From NCBI RefSeq assembly GCF_902493135.1, contig NZ_CABUOD010000010.1, forward strand, positions 1-64,000: DNA of 64,000 nt, read 5' to 3'. The DNA is from an uncultured Parabacteroides sp. GTDB taxonomy: Bacteria > Bacteroidota > Bacteroidia > Bacteroidales > Tannerellaceae. Shown one piece after another: positions 1-8,312 of the stretch. The notes under the pieces were generated by a model. That model searched no databases. It was not told the DNA's origin and saw nothing but the letters and a program-made list of their open reading frames with translations. Within the stretch, counting starts at the first letter, position 1. Every line of letters begins with the position of its first letter. The translations under genes and the position numbers were made by a program.

Positions 1-130
1 AGCGCCCGGAGCGTCTGCTGTTTGAGCGAAGCGAGTTTCAGACGCGACAGCGAACCGGAGGGAACGAAGTAGCGAGACAGGTTAAGCCGTGAACTTTTGG
101 TTACTTTTCTTTCAAGAGAAAAGTAACAGA
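1..130. repeat. Intergenic repeat-like segment with two hairpins
   Basis: This GC-rich non-coding stretch lies before the first gene. It contains an inverted repeat GCGTCTG (11-17) with CAGACGC (38-44). A second hairpin pairs 100-110 with 117-127 (GTTACTTTTCT / AGAAAAGTAAC, six-base loop). The 'gcgaagcgag' phrasing and the GTTACTTTTCT hairpin look like a dispersed Bacteroidales intergenic element; that is from memory, not a search. I see no gene in it. Confidence 0.4.
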
Positions 131-161
131 TAAATCATCATTCATATAAACACCATATACC

Positions 162-1913
162 ATGAAAACATTATTTATTTTTATATCTCTATTCTTTGCC
201 GTATCATTGTCCGCCCGGCAACGCGATAGCCGGGTCCGTGAATATCTTCCTCCCGTACGCATCGTTTGGCAACAGGAAAGCCGGCTGATAAAGGGGGCAG
301 ACCATTTGCTTCTTCCCGGAAACGGACAAACCAATCTTGTGAATCATAACATCTGTAAGCTTTCGAGTACCGACCGGCAACATCCTGCCATCCTCCTTGA
401 TTTTGGAAAAGAGCTGCAAGGCGGCTTGCAAATCGTTACCGGTATGCCGGCTTCGCATGAACCTGTCGCCGTCCGCATCCGTTTGGGTGAGTCGGTAAGC
501 GAAGCCATGTGCGATATTGACGGGGTGAACGGCGCTTCCAACGATCATGCCATGCGCGATTTCACCATTCGCCTGCCTTGGTTGGGGGTCATGGAAGTGG
601 GTAATTCCGGATTTCGGTTTGCCCGGATTGATCTTTTGGACGATTCCGCCGAGTTGCATATTAAAGAAATACGTGCCATCTCCGTTTTTAGGGACATCCC
701 ATATAAAGGCTCATTTCGTTGCAACGACGAACGGTTGAACCGGATTTGGCAGACCGGTGCTTATACGGTGCATTTGAATATGCAGGAGTATATTTGGGAC
801 GGCATCAAACGTGACCGTTTGGTCTGGATTGGCGATTTGCATCCGGAAGTGATGACGGTCAACACTGTTTTCGGATATAACGAGGTGATACCGAAAAGCC
901 TTGACTTGATCCGCGACGCTACGCCGTTGCCCGGATGGATGAACGGGATGTGCAGCTACTCCATCTGGTGGCTGCTGATCCAGCGCGACTGGTACTACTA
1001 TCAGGGTGACTTGGCTTACTTGAAGGAACAGAAAGACTATCTGACCGGTTTGCTCCGTCTCCTGATCTCCAAAGTCGGTGAAGACGGTGTGGAGAAGCTC
1101 GACGGAGGAGGGCGTTTCCTCGATTGGCCGTCCAGTGAAAATCCGGTTGCCATCGATGCCGGCTTGCAAGCCTTGATGCTGCAAGCGATGAAGGCCGGAA
1201 ACGAACTTTGTGAAGTGCTGGGCGAAGATGCGTTGGCTGCCGAATGCGAAGCTGTTTCTAAGAGAATGGTCAAAGCCGCTTCGAAGGTGATAAAACCTTT
1301 CCTGAAATCCGGTGTCGCACCGGACGCGCCGGGATCGAAACAGGCGGCTTCCTTGTTGGCGCTGGCAGGATTGATGAAGCCGGAAGAGGCCGATCGGAAA
1401 TATCTCTCGGTCAATGGAGGGCATGGGTTCTCTACCTTCTATGGCTATTATATGCTTCGTGCGATGGCCGCCGCCGGCAATTATCAGGGAGCGATCGACG
1501 TGATACGCCAATTTTGGGGCGCGATGCTCGATTTGGGTGCAACTACTTTCTGGGAAGATTTCAACTTGGACTGGTTGCCCGGTGCTTCCCGCATCGACGA
1601 ACCGGTTCCGGCAGGCAAGAAAGACATTCATGGCGGTTACGGGGGGTATTGTTATAAAGGTTTCCGCCATAGCCTTTGTCACGGCTGGGCTTCCGGCCCG
1701 ACCTCCTGGCTGAGCGAATATGTGTTGGGTGTCCAGGTTGTGGAACCGGGCTGCCACGTTGTCCGGATCACACCGCATTTAGGTGACTTGGAGTGGGTGG
1801 AAGGAACGTTCCCGACTCCTTACGGCGTGATCGGCATCCGCCATGAAAAAGGCGCTGATGGGAAAGTCCGGAGCCGGATCGATGCTCCGTCCGAAGTAAA
1901 AATAGAACGATAA
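162..1913 (+). CDS. Exported GH78-like alpha-L-rhamnosidase
   Basis: A 583-residue secreted glycoside hydrolase expected to remove terminal alpha-L-rhamnose from plant or host glycans in the periplasm. Residues 1-18 are a signal peptide ending SLSA. A jelly-roll-like N-terminal part (to about 180) precedes the (alpha/alpha)6 catalytic domain, which opens with CNDERLNRIWQ. The DGIKRDRLVWIGD segment (about 211-224) is the conserved acidic/arginine stretch of this clan. A C-terminal beta domain ends the protein. It lacks the extra N-terminal beta domains of long GH78 enzymes, so the exact substrate is open. Only 17 nt separate it from the next rhamnosidase, so the two are probably co-transcribed. 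The ATG follows an A-rich leader with no strong Shine-Dalgarno, as is usual in Bacteroidetes. Confidence 0.85.
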   Translation: MKTLFIFISLFFAVSLSARQRDSRVREYLPPVRIVWQQESRLIKGADHLLLPGNGQTNLVNHNICKLSSTDRQHPAILLDFGKELQGGLQIVTGMPASHEPVAVRIRLGESVSEAMCDIDGVNGASNDHAMRDFTIRLPWLGVMEVGNSGFRFARIDLLDDSAELHIKEIRAISVFRDIPYKGSFRCNDERLNRIWQTGAYTVHLNMQEYIWDGIKRDRLVWIGDLHPEVMTVNTVFGYNEVIPKSLDLIRDATPLPGWMNGMCSYSIWWLLIQRDWYYYQGDLAYLKEQKDYLTGLLRLLISKVGEDGVEKLDGGGRFLDWPSSENPVAIDAGLQALMLQAMKAGNELCEVLGEDALAAECEAVSKRMVKAASKVIKPFLKSGVAPDAPGSKQAASLLALAGLMKPEEADRKYLSVNGGHGFSTFYGYYMLRAMAAAGNYQGAIDVIRQFWGAMLDLGATTFWEDFNLDWLPGASRIDEPVPAGKKDIHGGYGGYCYKGFRHSLCHGWASGPTSWLSEYVLGVQVVEPGCHVVRITPHLGDLEWVEGTFPTPYGVIGIRHEKGADGKVRSRIDAPSEVKIER

Positions 1914-1930
1914 TCAAATCAGAAAAAGAT

Positions 1931-4510
1931 ATGGGAAAGAAAAACACATTGTTGATCTGCTCGCTTGCCTTCCTCTCGTTGATAGGTTGTAAAGGTAAAA
2001 ACGAGCTTACGGTTCCGGTGAACCTGCGAACCGAATACTTGCGCGAACCGATCGGTTTGGATACGAAAAATCCCCGTTTCACCTGGGAATACAAAGGAGG
2101 TGAGAAGAACTTCCTGGCTTCCCGTTCGGAAATCCGCATCGGGACCTCGCCGGATAACCTGCAACCCTACACCGGCGATATGGCATTGGAACCGCATACC
2201 CGTTACTATTGGAACGTGACGGTATGGGACCGGGACGGAGACATCTGCGAGACTTCGGAAACGGCTACTTTCGAGACAGCCAAGTTCGAGCCGTCCGACT
2301 GGTCGGGAAAATGGATAACCGACAGCCACGACAAGGAATTCGAGCCGGCCCCCATGTTCCGCAAAGCCTTTACATTGGGCAAAGAGATCGATGAAGCCCG
2401 CGTCTATGTGGCTGCCGCCGGTTACTACGACCTGTTTATCAACGGCAAACGGGTAGGAGAGAACTACCTCGATCCGGGCTATACGCATTTCGACAAACGG
2501 ATCCTGTACGTGACGCACGATGTATCATCCTTGTTGAAGAAAGGCGAAAATGCTATCGCTTCGGTGTTGGGCAACGGCTGGCACAACGTACAGTCCAAGG
2601 CCGTCTGGAATTTCGAGACCGCCCGTTGGCGCAACCGTCCCCGGATGCTCTGCGAACTGCGCCTCCGCTATACCGACGGCACGACCGAGGTCATCGCCAC
2701 CGACGAAAGCTGGCGTACGGCGACCGGTCCCTATACCTATAACAATATCTATAGTGGCGACAAATACGACGCCACGTTGGAAGAAAACGGTTGGAACGCC
2801 GAAGGTTTCGACGACGGCAAATGGGCTCCGGTACAGGTTACGGAAGCTCCGGCACCCTTGTTGGCCGCCCAGCAGATGCCGGGTATCCGGATTACGGAAG
2901 AATTGCCGCCTGTCTCGATGAAGAAGTTCAGTGACAAACTCTATGTATTCTCTTTCGAAAAGAACTTTGCCGGCCTGTCCCGCCTGAAAGTGAAAGGCGC
3001 TCGCGGCACGCGGATCACCTTGAAGCATGGAGAGTTGCTGAAAGCGGACGGCCGTCTGGAACCGGGAAATATCGATGTCTATTATCATCCCGTGAAACCG
3101 GGCGAGGTCTTCCAGATGGATGTCTTCACGCTGAAAGGAACGGGTGAGGAGGAAGTCTTCATGCCTTCGTTCGCCTATCATGGTTTTCAGCATGTGGAAG
3201 TCGAGAGCTCGGCTCCTGTAACCCTGACAAAAGAGAGCCTGACCGGACTGTTCATGCATACGGCGGTTCAGCCCGTCGGCTCCTTCGCCTGCTCCGATCC
3301 GTTGCTGAACAAGATATGGAAGGCGACCATGGAGGCCTACCGCAGCAACCTGCACAGCATCCCGACCGATTGTCCGCAGCGTGAAAAGAACGGCTGGACG
3401 GCCGATGCGCATGTCGCGATCGACCTCGGCCTGTTGGGCTTCGACGGTATCACCTTGTATGAGAAATGGATGAACGACTTCATCGACAACCAGCGCGAAG
3501 CCGGTGAAATCTCCGGCATTATCCCGTCAAGCGGCTGGGGATACGGCGAATGGCCCGGTCCGGTATGGGATGCCGCCATGTTTATCATCCCGAACGCCCT
3601 GTATAACTATTATGGCGAGACACGCAGTATCGAGAACCTGTATCCTACGATGTTGCGCTATCTGGATTACCTGAAAGCAAAAGAGAAGGACGGCGGCTAC
3701 CTGACCTTCGGCCTGGGAGACTGGGTGTACTGGAAGTCTACGACCGACAATACCTATACCTCTACCGCCTATTATTATCTGGATTACACCTTGATGGCCC
3801 GTTTCGCCGGCCTGTTGGGTAAAGATGCCGCTCCTTACCGGCAGAAAGCCGATGAGTTGAAAGACTTGGTCAACCGTAAATTCTTCAATCCCGAAACGGG
3901 AGTCTATGCCGAAGGAACCCAGACGGCACAGGCGATCGCCCTCTATTTGGGTATCGTACCGGAAGGGAAGGAGCAGTTGGTCGCCGATAAACTTTGCGAG
4001 GTCGTGCGTGCCAACAACCATTTCCTCGATTTCGGCCTGCTCGGAAGCAAGTCGGTTCCGGCCATGCTGACCCGCTACGGCTATGTCGAGGATGCCATGA
4101 AGATGATTACGAAGACGGAAGCTCCTTCCTGGGGCTATTGGGTGGAAACGATGGGATATACGACGCTGCCTGAAACCTGGACATTGAGTCCTGAGTTCCG
4201 CGACGCCTCCCTGAACCATGTCTTTATGGGAGATGTCTCTGCCTGGATGATGAACCAGCTTGCCGGTATCAATTACGATGCTGCCGGACCCGGTTTCCGC
4301 CATATTCTGATTACCCCTCATTTCGTGGAAGGAATGGATTGGGCGAAAGGTGAGTATCATTCCGTACGCGGATTGATTTCGAGCGAATGGAAACGGGAGG
4401 GAGGCAAAGTCACCCTTACCGTGACGATCCCGTCCGGCTGTACGGCGGATATCCGTGTCGGCGATAAGACGGAAACGGTCGGTTCGGGTACGTATGTTAA
4501 CACTTTTTAG
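1931..4510 (+). CDS. Lipoprotein alpha-L-rhamnosidase, GH78
   Basis: An 859-residue GH78 enzyme hydrolysing terminal alpha-L-rhamnosides. The N-terminus is a lipoprotein signal (SLIGC, Cys20), so it is likely anchored in the outer membrane or periplasmic face. Order: N-terminal Ig-like domain ('PVNLRTEYLREPIGLDTKNPRFTW', given here only as a region near residues 28-50), rhamnosidase N domain (about 125-290), concanavalin-like domain, then the (alpha/alpha)6 barrel with DCPQREKNGW near residue 479, the family's hallmark, and a C-terminal beta domain. The length fits full-size GH78. It sits between two related rhamnosidases; this triple set suggests breakdown of a rhamnose-rich glycan such as rhamnogalacturonan, with any SusC/SusD genes outside the window. 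Confidence 0.93.
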   Translation: MGKKNTLLICSLAFLSLIGCKGKNELTVPVNLRTEYLREPIGLDTKNPRFTWEYKGGEKNFLASRSEIRIGTSPDNLQPYTGDMALEPHTRYYWNVTVWDRDGDICETSETATFETAKFEPSDWSGKWITDSHDKEFEPAPMFRKAFTLGKEIDEARVYVAAAGYYDLFINGKRVGENYLDPGYTHFDKRILYVTHDVSSLLKKGENAIASVLGNGWHNVQSKAVWNFETARWRNRPRMLCELRLRYTDGTTEVIATDESWRTATGPYTYNNIYSGDKYDATLEENGWNAEGFDDGKWAPVQVTEAPAPLLAAQQMPGIRITEELPPVSMKKFSDKLYVFSFEKNFAGLSRLKVKGARGTRITLKHGELLKADGRLEPGNIDVYYHPVKPGEVFQMDVFTLKGTGEEEVFMPSFAYHGFQHVEVESSAPVTLTKESLTGLFMHTAVQPVGSFACSDPLLNKIWKATMEAYRSNLHSIPTDCPQREKNGWTADAHVAIDLGLLGFDGITLYEKWMNDFIDNQREAGEISGIIPSSGWGYGEWPGPVWDAAMFIIPNALYNYYGETRSIENLYPTMLRYLDYLKAKEKDGGYLTFGLGDWVYWKSTTDNTYTSTAYYYLDYTLMARFAGLLGKDAAPYRQKADELKDLVNRKFFNPETGVYAEGTQTAQAIALYLGIVPEGKEQLVADKLCEVVRANNHFLDFGLLGSKSVPAMLTRYGYVEDAMKMITKTEAPSWGYWVETMGYTTLPETWTLSPEFRDASLNHVFMGDVSAWMMNQLAGINYDAAGPGFRHILITPHFVEGMDWAKGEYHSVRGLISSEWKREGGKVTLTVTIPSGCTADIRVGDKTETVGSGTYVNTF

Positions 4511-4513
4511 GAA

Positions 4514-4687
4514 GGGGTGTGTCAACCGAGGCATCCTCACCTGTAGGGAAGCCTCGGTTGACACCTGTGGGGAAGCCTCGGTTGATACCTGTGGGGATCG
4601 AGGCTTCCCCACCTATAGGGACACCACGGTCGACACCTATGGGGATCGAGGTACCCCCACCCGCGGGGCACAGGGATCCTCACCTAT
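4514..4687. repeat. Tandem array, exact 24-bp period
   Basis: Between two rhamnosidase genes lies a degenerate direct-repeat array. A CACCTRT-like phrase begins at 4538, 4562, 4586, 4610, 4634 and 4658 (every 24 bp) and again at 4681, with a more degenerate unit at about 4514. Units carry pieces such as GGGGAAGCCTCGGTTGA and their reverse complements, so TGTCAACCGAGGC at the left pairs with GCCTCGGTTGACA one unit on (13 bp). There is no spacer diversity, so it is not CRISPR. Open frames across it are repeat artefacts. Confidence 0.85.
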
Positions 4688-4728
4688 GCCGCCTTCTTGT
4701 TTATGTTGAACTGTAAATTTAGATTAAG

Positions 4729-6933
4729 ATGAGAAAGTATCTATTGCTATTATTGTTGGCCGGGTGGTTCGTTTCCGGCCGGGCCGAATCCGGCTGGAAA
4801 GCCCATTGGATCAATACGGAACGTTGCCAGAGCGCGACGAATACCTGGCTGGCTTTCCGTAAAACCGTCCATATAGACAAGGTTCCGCAAACACTTACCG
4901 CCCGCATCGCTGCCGATAGCAAATATTGGTTGTGGATAAACGGCCGTTTGGTCGTCTTCGAAGGCGGATTGAAACGGGGACCTTCTCCTTATGATACCTA
5001 TTACGATCCGGTCGAGATCGCTCCTTATCTGCAAAACGGCGAGAATACGATTGCCGTGCTGGTCTGGCATTTCGGCAAGAGCGGGTTCAGCCATGTGAAC
5101 AGCGGGCTGGCGGCTTTGCTGTTCGAAGCGGTCGCTCCTGGCATCGAGATCGTTTCCGACAAGAGCTGGCAATGCGCCGTATATGATGCCTATCAGAATA
5201 CGGGTGCTCCCTATCCGAATTTCCGCCTGCCGGAAAGCAACATCCGTTTCGATGCCCGGATGGAGATGTCCGGATGGAACCGGCCCGGCTATACGGGCAG
5301 GATGCCGAATGCCGAGGTGATTTCGCCTGTCGGGGTCGCCCCTTTAGGCAAGTTGGTCGAGCGTCCGATACCCTTATGGAAAGACTACGGCTTGAAACCG
5401 TATGTCAGTGTCCGCCGGTCGGCTGCCGGCGATACGCTTTATTGCCGCTTGCCTTATAACAGCCAGGTGACTCCTTACCTGAAGGTGGAAGCTCCTGCCG
5501 GCAAGGTGATCCATATCCGGACGGACAACTATGAGGGCGGCTCCCAATACAACGTCCGCGCCGAATATGTCACGCGTGACGGCGTGCAGGAATATGAGAG
5601 TTTTGGCTGGATGAACGGCCACGAGATGCTGTATATCCTGCCGGAAGGCGTGAAGGTGTTGGATGTGAAATTCCGGGAGACCGGCTACAATGCCGAATTT
5701 ACGGGTTCTTTCAGTTGCAACGATCCGTTTATGGACGAACTCTGGAAACGTTCGGCCCGCACCTTGTATATCACGATGCGCGACAGTTATATGGATTGTC
5801 CGGATCGCGAACGGGCGCAATGGTGGGGCGACGAGGTGAACGAATTGGGCGAGGCTTTCTATGCCCTTTCTCCCTCCAGCCATAAGCTGGCGCTGAAAGG
5901 CATCCACGAGCTGATGAACTGGCAACGCGAAGACGGCGTGATCTTCGCTCCGGCCCCGGCGGGCAACTGGCGGAAGGAACTGCCGTTGCAAATGCTGGCT
6001 TCGGTGGGCTGGTACGGTTTCTATACCCAGTATTATTATAGTGGCGACAGCAGTTTCGTCGCCGGTATTTACGACCGCATGCACCGCTACCTGCACGAGG
6101 TATGGCAAGTCGACAAGAGCGGCCTGGTCGTCGAGCGCGACGGCGATTGGAGCTGGGGTGACTGGGGCGAGAACATCGACATGGGCGTATTGTCCAATTG
6201 CTGGTACTACTTGGCGTTGAAGGCAGAGAAGGCTTTTGCCCTCCAACTCGGCAAGACGGCCGATGCCGGCAAGATCAGCCGCATGATGTACAGCATCGAG
6301 AAATGCTTCGACACGAAGTTCTGGACAGGATCAGCCTATCGTTCCCCCGGCTATAAGGGAGAAACGGACGACCGTGCGCAGGCGATGGCTGTCGTTTCCG
6401 GCTTGGCTTCCGCCGATAAATACCCTGCCTTAGTTAAAGTCTTGAAGAAGGAATATCATGCCAGCCCGTATATGGAGAAGTATGTGCTCGAAGCCTTGTT
6501 CCAGATGAATGAACCGGCGTTTGCCTTAGAGAGGATCAAACAGCGTTATGCGAAAATGATGAATTACCCCGAATATACGACCCTGTTCGAAGGCTGGGGA
6601 ATCGGCCCGGACGGTTTCGGCGGCGGCACGATCAACCATGCCTGGAGCGGCGGCCCGCTTACGCTGCTGAGCCAGAAAGTATGCGGCATTGAACCAACTT
6701 CCCCAGGTTTCCGCTCCTTCAAAGTCTGTCCGCAGATGGGAACTCTGACCGATGCCTCCGCCACGATCGACACGCATTTCGGCAAGATCGAGGTGTCGCT
6801 GAAACGGAAGGGAAAAAAGATACAAGTCGCCCTTTCCGTCCCCGAAGGGACGGCTGCCGAAGTCCCGGTGTCGAAAAGCCGGATGAAACGGTTGGAAGCA
6901 GGCGAACACTCGTTTGTCATTCCTGTGTTATAA
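4729..6933 (+). CDS. Exported alpha-L-rhamnosidase, GH78
   Basis: A 734-residue secreted GH78-type hydrolase. Residues 1-19 form a signal peptide (leucine-rich core, ending GRA). The N-terminal half is a carbohydrate-binding/jelly-roll region (W-K-A-H-W-I start, 'DSKYWLWINGRLV' near residue 65). The helical barrel begins with CNDPFMDELWKRS (about 331), followed by MDCPDRERAQWWGDE (about 354-368), equivalent to the DCPQRE motif of the preceding enzyme. GGTINHAWSGGP near residue 630 closes the barrel. Third in a co-oriented set of rhamnosidases, but separated from the second by a 24-bp tandem array, so expression may be uncoupled. A good terminator follows. Confidence 0.92.
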   Translation: MRKYLLLLLLAGWFVSGRAESGWKAHWINTERCQSATNTWLAFRKTVHIDKVPQTLTARIAADSKYWLWINGRLVVFEGGLKRGPSPYDTYYDPVEIAPYLQNGENTIAVLVWHFGKSGFSHVNSGLAALLFEAVAPGIEIVSDKSWQCAVYDAYQNTGAPYPNFRLPESNIRFDARMEMSGWNRPGYTGRMPNAEVISPVGVAPLGKLVERPIPLWKDYGLKPYVSVRRSAAGDTLYCRLPYNSQVTPYLKVEAPAGKVIHIRTDNYEGGSQYNVRAEYVTRDGVQEYESFGWMNGHEMLYILPEGVKVLDVKFRETGYNAEFTGSFSCNDPFMDELWKRSARTLYITMRDSYMDCPDRERAQWWGDEVNELGEAFYALSPSSHKLALKGIHELMNWQREDGVIFAPAPAGNWRKELPLQMLASVGWYGFYTQYYYSGDSSFVAGIYDRMHRYLHEVWQVDKSGLVVERDGDWSWGDWGENIDMGVLSNCWYYLALKAEKAFALQLGKTADAGKISRMMYSIEKCFDTKFWTGSAYRSPGYKGETDDRAQAMAVVSGLASADKYPALVKVLKKEYHASPYMEKYVLEALFQMNEPAFALERIKQRYAKMMNYPEYTTLFEGWGIGPDGFGGGTINHAWSGGPLTLLSQKVCGIEPTSPGFRSFKVCPQMGTLTDASATIDTHFGKIEVSLKRKGKKIQVALSVPEGTAAEVPVSKSRMKRLEAGEHSFVIPVL

Positions 6934-6960
6934 TATTGTCATTCCGGAATAAAGTAAGGA

Positions 6961-6986
6961 AAAGAGGGCGTTCAGCCCTCTTTTTT
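6961..6986. terminator. Bidirectional rho-independent terminator
   Basis: GAGGGC (6964-6969), five-base loop, GCCCTC (6975-6980), then six T. The A-run on the left gives a T-run on the other strand. It serves the rhamnosidase gene ending at 6933 and the convergent HU-like gene, whose stop codon lies in the loop. Confidence 0.85.
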
Positions 6987-7604
6987 GCGTATATACACTT
7001 TGTGTTTCCCGCTGCCTGAGAAGGTGATCCCGCTGGATGGGGCATGGCGGAAACGTTGTAGTTCCAATGTCGCGCTTGTCCGTTTCAGCCCGGTGATGCG
7101 CATATAGTCGGACACGTGCATGACGTGATGCTCATCCAAAAACCGTAAAGCCTGTGCGAGGCGCTCCTCCTCTGCGTAGGGCGACGACTTGATGCGGCTT
7201 GTCCCGCCACGCGTGAGCTTGCACCGCCGGTTGGTGTCGCGCACTAATTTCTTGTCCGCCCGGAAGCTGACTCCGTTCACCTTAAGGCTCTGTGCGTTCC
7301 GTTGCGGCTCTCCTTCCGCCAACGTGTCTATCTCTTTGTCTTTCACTACACCTAATTTGGGTTTGAACGTCCCGATCCCTTCGAGTGTCACCGACCGTCC
7401 GTCAGCCATGCACCGTGCCAGTTGTTCCGCCACGGCGGTCATTACCGACACCACACTTGCCCGGCTCAGCCCCGATCCGGGATAGGCGATCTCATCCATA
7501 AATTGGTTCGCGTCGATGTTTTCTTCTATCTTCATCCTGTAGTACACGCGCTTCTCGCCTTTATCGTTGAGGTCGCTCATTTCCTGTGTGATATATCTTG
7601 CCAT
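6972..7604 (-). CDS. HU-like DNA-binding protein with C-terminal helical extension
   Basis: A 210-residue member of the Bacteroidetes HU-related family. Residues 1-115 resemble the HU/IHF fold: an N-terminal strand (MARYITQEMSDL), helices around SRASVVSVMTAVAEQLARCM, and the 'G.SVTLEGIGTFKPKLG' beta arm. The C-terminal ~75 residues look like a helix-turn-helix ('VSDYMRITGLKRTSATLELQ'), suggesting a second DNA contact. I start at the ATG at 7604 because the fold begins with MARYIT; an upstream in-frame ATG at 7691 would add 29 residues without domain character. A 20-bp perfect palindrome lies about 100 bp upstream. Such genes often neighbour mobile or phase-variable regions in Bacteroidales, and an AT-rich island follows here. 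Confidence 0.85.
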   Translation of the reverse strand: MARYITQEMSDLNDKGEKRVYYRMKIEENIDANQFMDEIAYPGSGLSRASVVSVMTAVAEQLARCMADGRSVTLEGIGTFKPKLGVVKDKEIDTLAEGEPQRNAQSLKVNGVSFRADKKLVRDTNRRCKLTRGGTSRIKSSPYAEEERLAQALRFLDEHHVMHVSDYMRITGLKRTSATLELQRFRHAPSSGITFSGSGKHKVYIRKKEG

Positions 7605-7699
7605 GCCTGCTGTATATGAATTGTTTTGCTTGCTATAGGAATATCCTTTCGCTCCTTGCATACCAATACTTATTTGCCGTATTATTTCCAAATCTTAAC

Positions 7700-7719
7700 C
7701 ACTGATTATATAATCAGTG
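7700..7719. promoter_or_regulatory. 20-bp perfect palindrome upstream of HU-like gene
   Basis: CACTGATTATATAATCAGTG is a perfect 10+10 palindrome with an AT-rich centre, 96-115 bp upstream of the chosen HU-like start. It could be an operator for a dimeric regulator, or a small terminator-like hairpin. Only the palindrome itself is certain. Confidence 0.5.
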
Positions 7720-7792
7720 CCACAGATTACAGAATAGTTGGGCATAAAAATTTGTTTTTCAGTCCGGATACACACTTTTGCATAAAACAAGA

Positions 7793-7837
7793 AAGCCTCT
7801 CTGGGTGTGTCGGTTGGTGGCATACCCAGAGAGGCTT
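7793..7837. terminator. 19-bp hairpin behind PD-(D/E)XK remnant
   Basis: Bases 7793-7811 pair with 7819-7837 (core AAGCCTCTCTGGGT / ACCCAGAGAGGCTT, with two G-T wobbles further in, seven-base loop). On the minus strand the stem is followed by TTCTTGTTTT, fitting a terminator for the broken gene ending at 7860. The wobbles pair better in a plus-strand transcript, so either direction is possible. Confidence 0.6.
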
Positions 7838-7859
7838 GTGTGTCATTGCGGGAGCCGGG

Positions 7860-8135
7860 CTATTCTATCACCCAGCTTTCTATATTCCTGTCTTTCGTGC
7901 TGAAGTTTACTCTGACTTTGGTTATCGGCAGATTGCATAAGGCGAACCGGTCCGGGTAGTTTTTCAGATCGATTTGCTTGATGGCATCCCGGGCTGTCCC
8001 GTCCAACTTCATTTTCATTATATAGAGGTCGCTCATTGTGCGTATCACTAGGTCTATCCGTCCCTTAGAAGTGTGCACTTCCACATCGGCGTAGGCGCCC
8101 AACAAGGTGAAGATGATATATCAATGTCTCCATAG
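7860..8135 (-). pseudogene. Remnant of AAA-ATPase/PD-(D/E)XK nuclease gene (C-terminus only)
   Basis: The 81 residues from 7860 to 8105 match the C-terminal nuclease part of the large Bacteroidales 'ATP-binding protein' family (AAA-ATPase plus PD-(D/E)XK_9): LLGAYADVEVHTSKGRIDLVI, YIMKMKLDG, DAIKQIDLKNYPDRFALC. Full-length members are about 500-600 residues. Just upstream, METLIY in one frame and YIIFTLL in the next overlap at GATATATC, indicating a one-base frameshift. Nothing recognisable lies further upstream. This is therefore a decayed gene, not a real 81-residue protein, and marks the left edge of the AT-rich island. Confidence 0.75.
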
Positions 8136-8299
8136 CGTATTTTCTTATATACTCTTACAAAGCTATCATTTATTCCTTACAATACAAATGGTTGTATAAA
8201 GATTAACTTTGCAGTGGATGGTAGGGGGAGAATGGTTTGTTTTTGTGGCTTGTGGAAAAAGTTTATGTACTAAAAGTAGTATAGTAACTAAAAAAATGG

Positions 8300-8307
8300 T
8301 AGTTTTG
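8300..8307 (+). promoter_or_regulatory. -7 box (TAGTTTTG) of putative leader RNA
   Basis: TAGTTTTG fits the Bacteroides TAnnTTTG -7 element. A start near 8313 would begin a transcript with the structured segment below. No good TTTG is found 19-21 bp upstream, so the -33 element is weak. Another TAnnTTTG, TAACTTTG, lies at 8204-8211. Confidence 0.45.
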
Positions 8308-8312
8308 CCATG

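Noticed and set aside
711..1778. Long minus-strand open frame (355 codons) opposite the first rhamnosidase
   Set aside because: It is a mirror of a GC-rich coding gene; composition is His/Arg/Gln-heavy with no domain. Many similar shadows occur opposite the other genes.
4455..4716. Two short plus-strand open frames across the 24-bp array
   Set aside because: The peptides are simply translated repeats (STEASSPVGKPRL-like) with no start context; the array explains them.
7626..7940. 104-codon plus-strand frame between HU-like gene and nuclease remnant
   Set aside because: It crosses a 20-bp palindrome and a 19-bp hairpin and overlaps the antisense of the recognisable remnant; no protein-like features.
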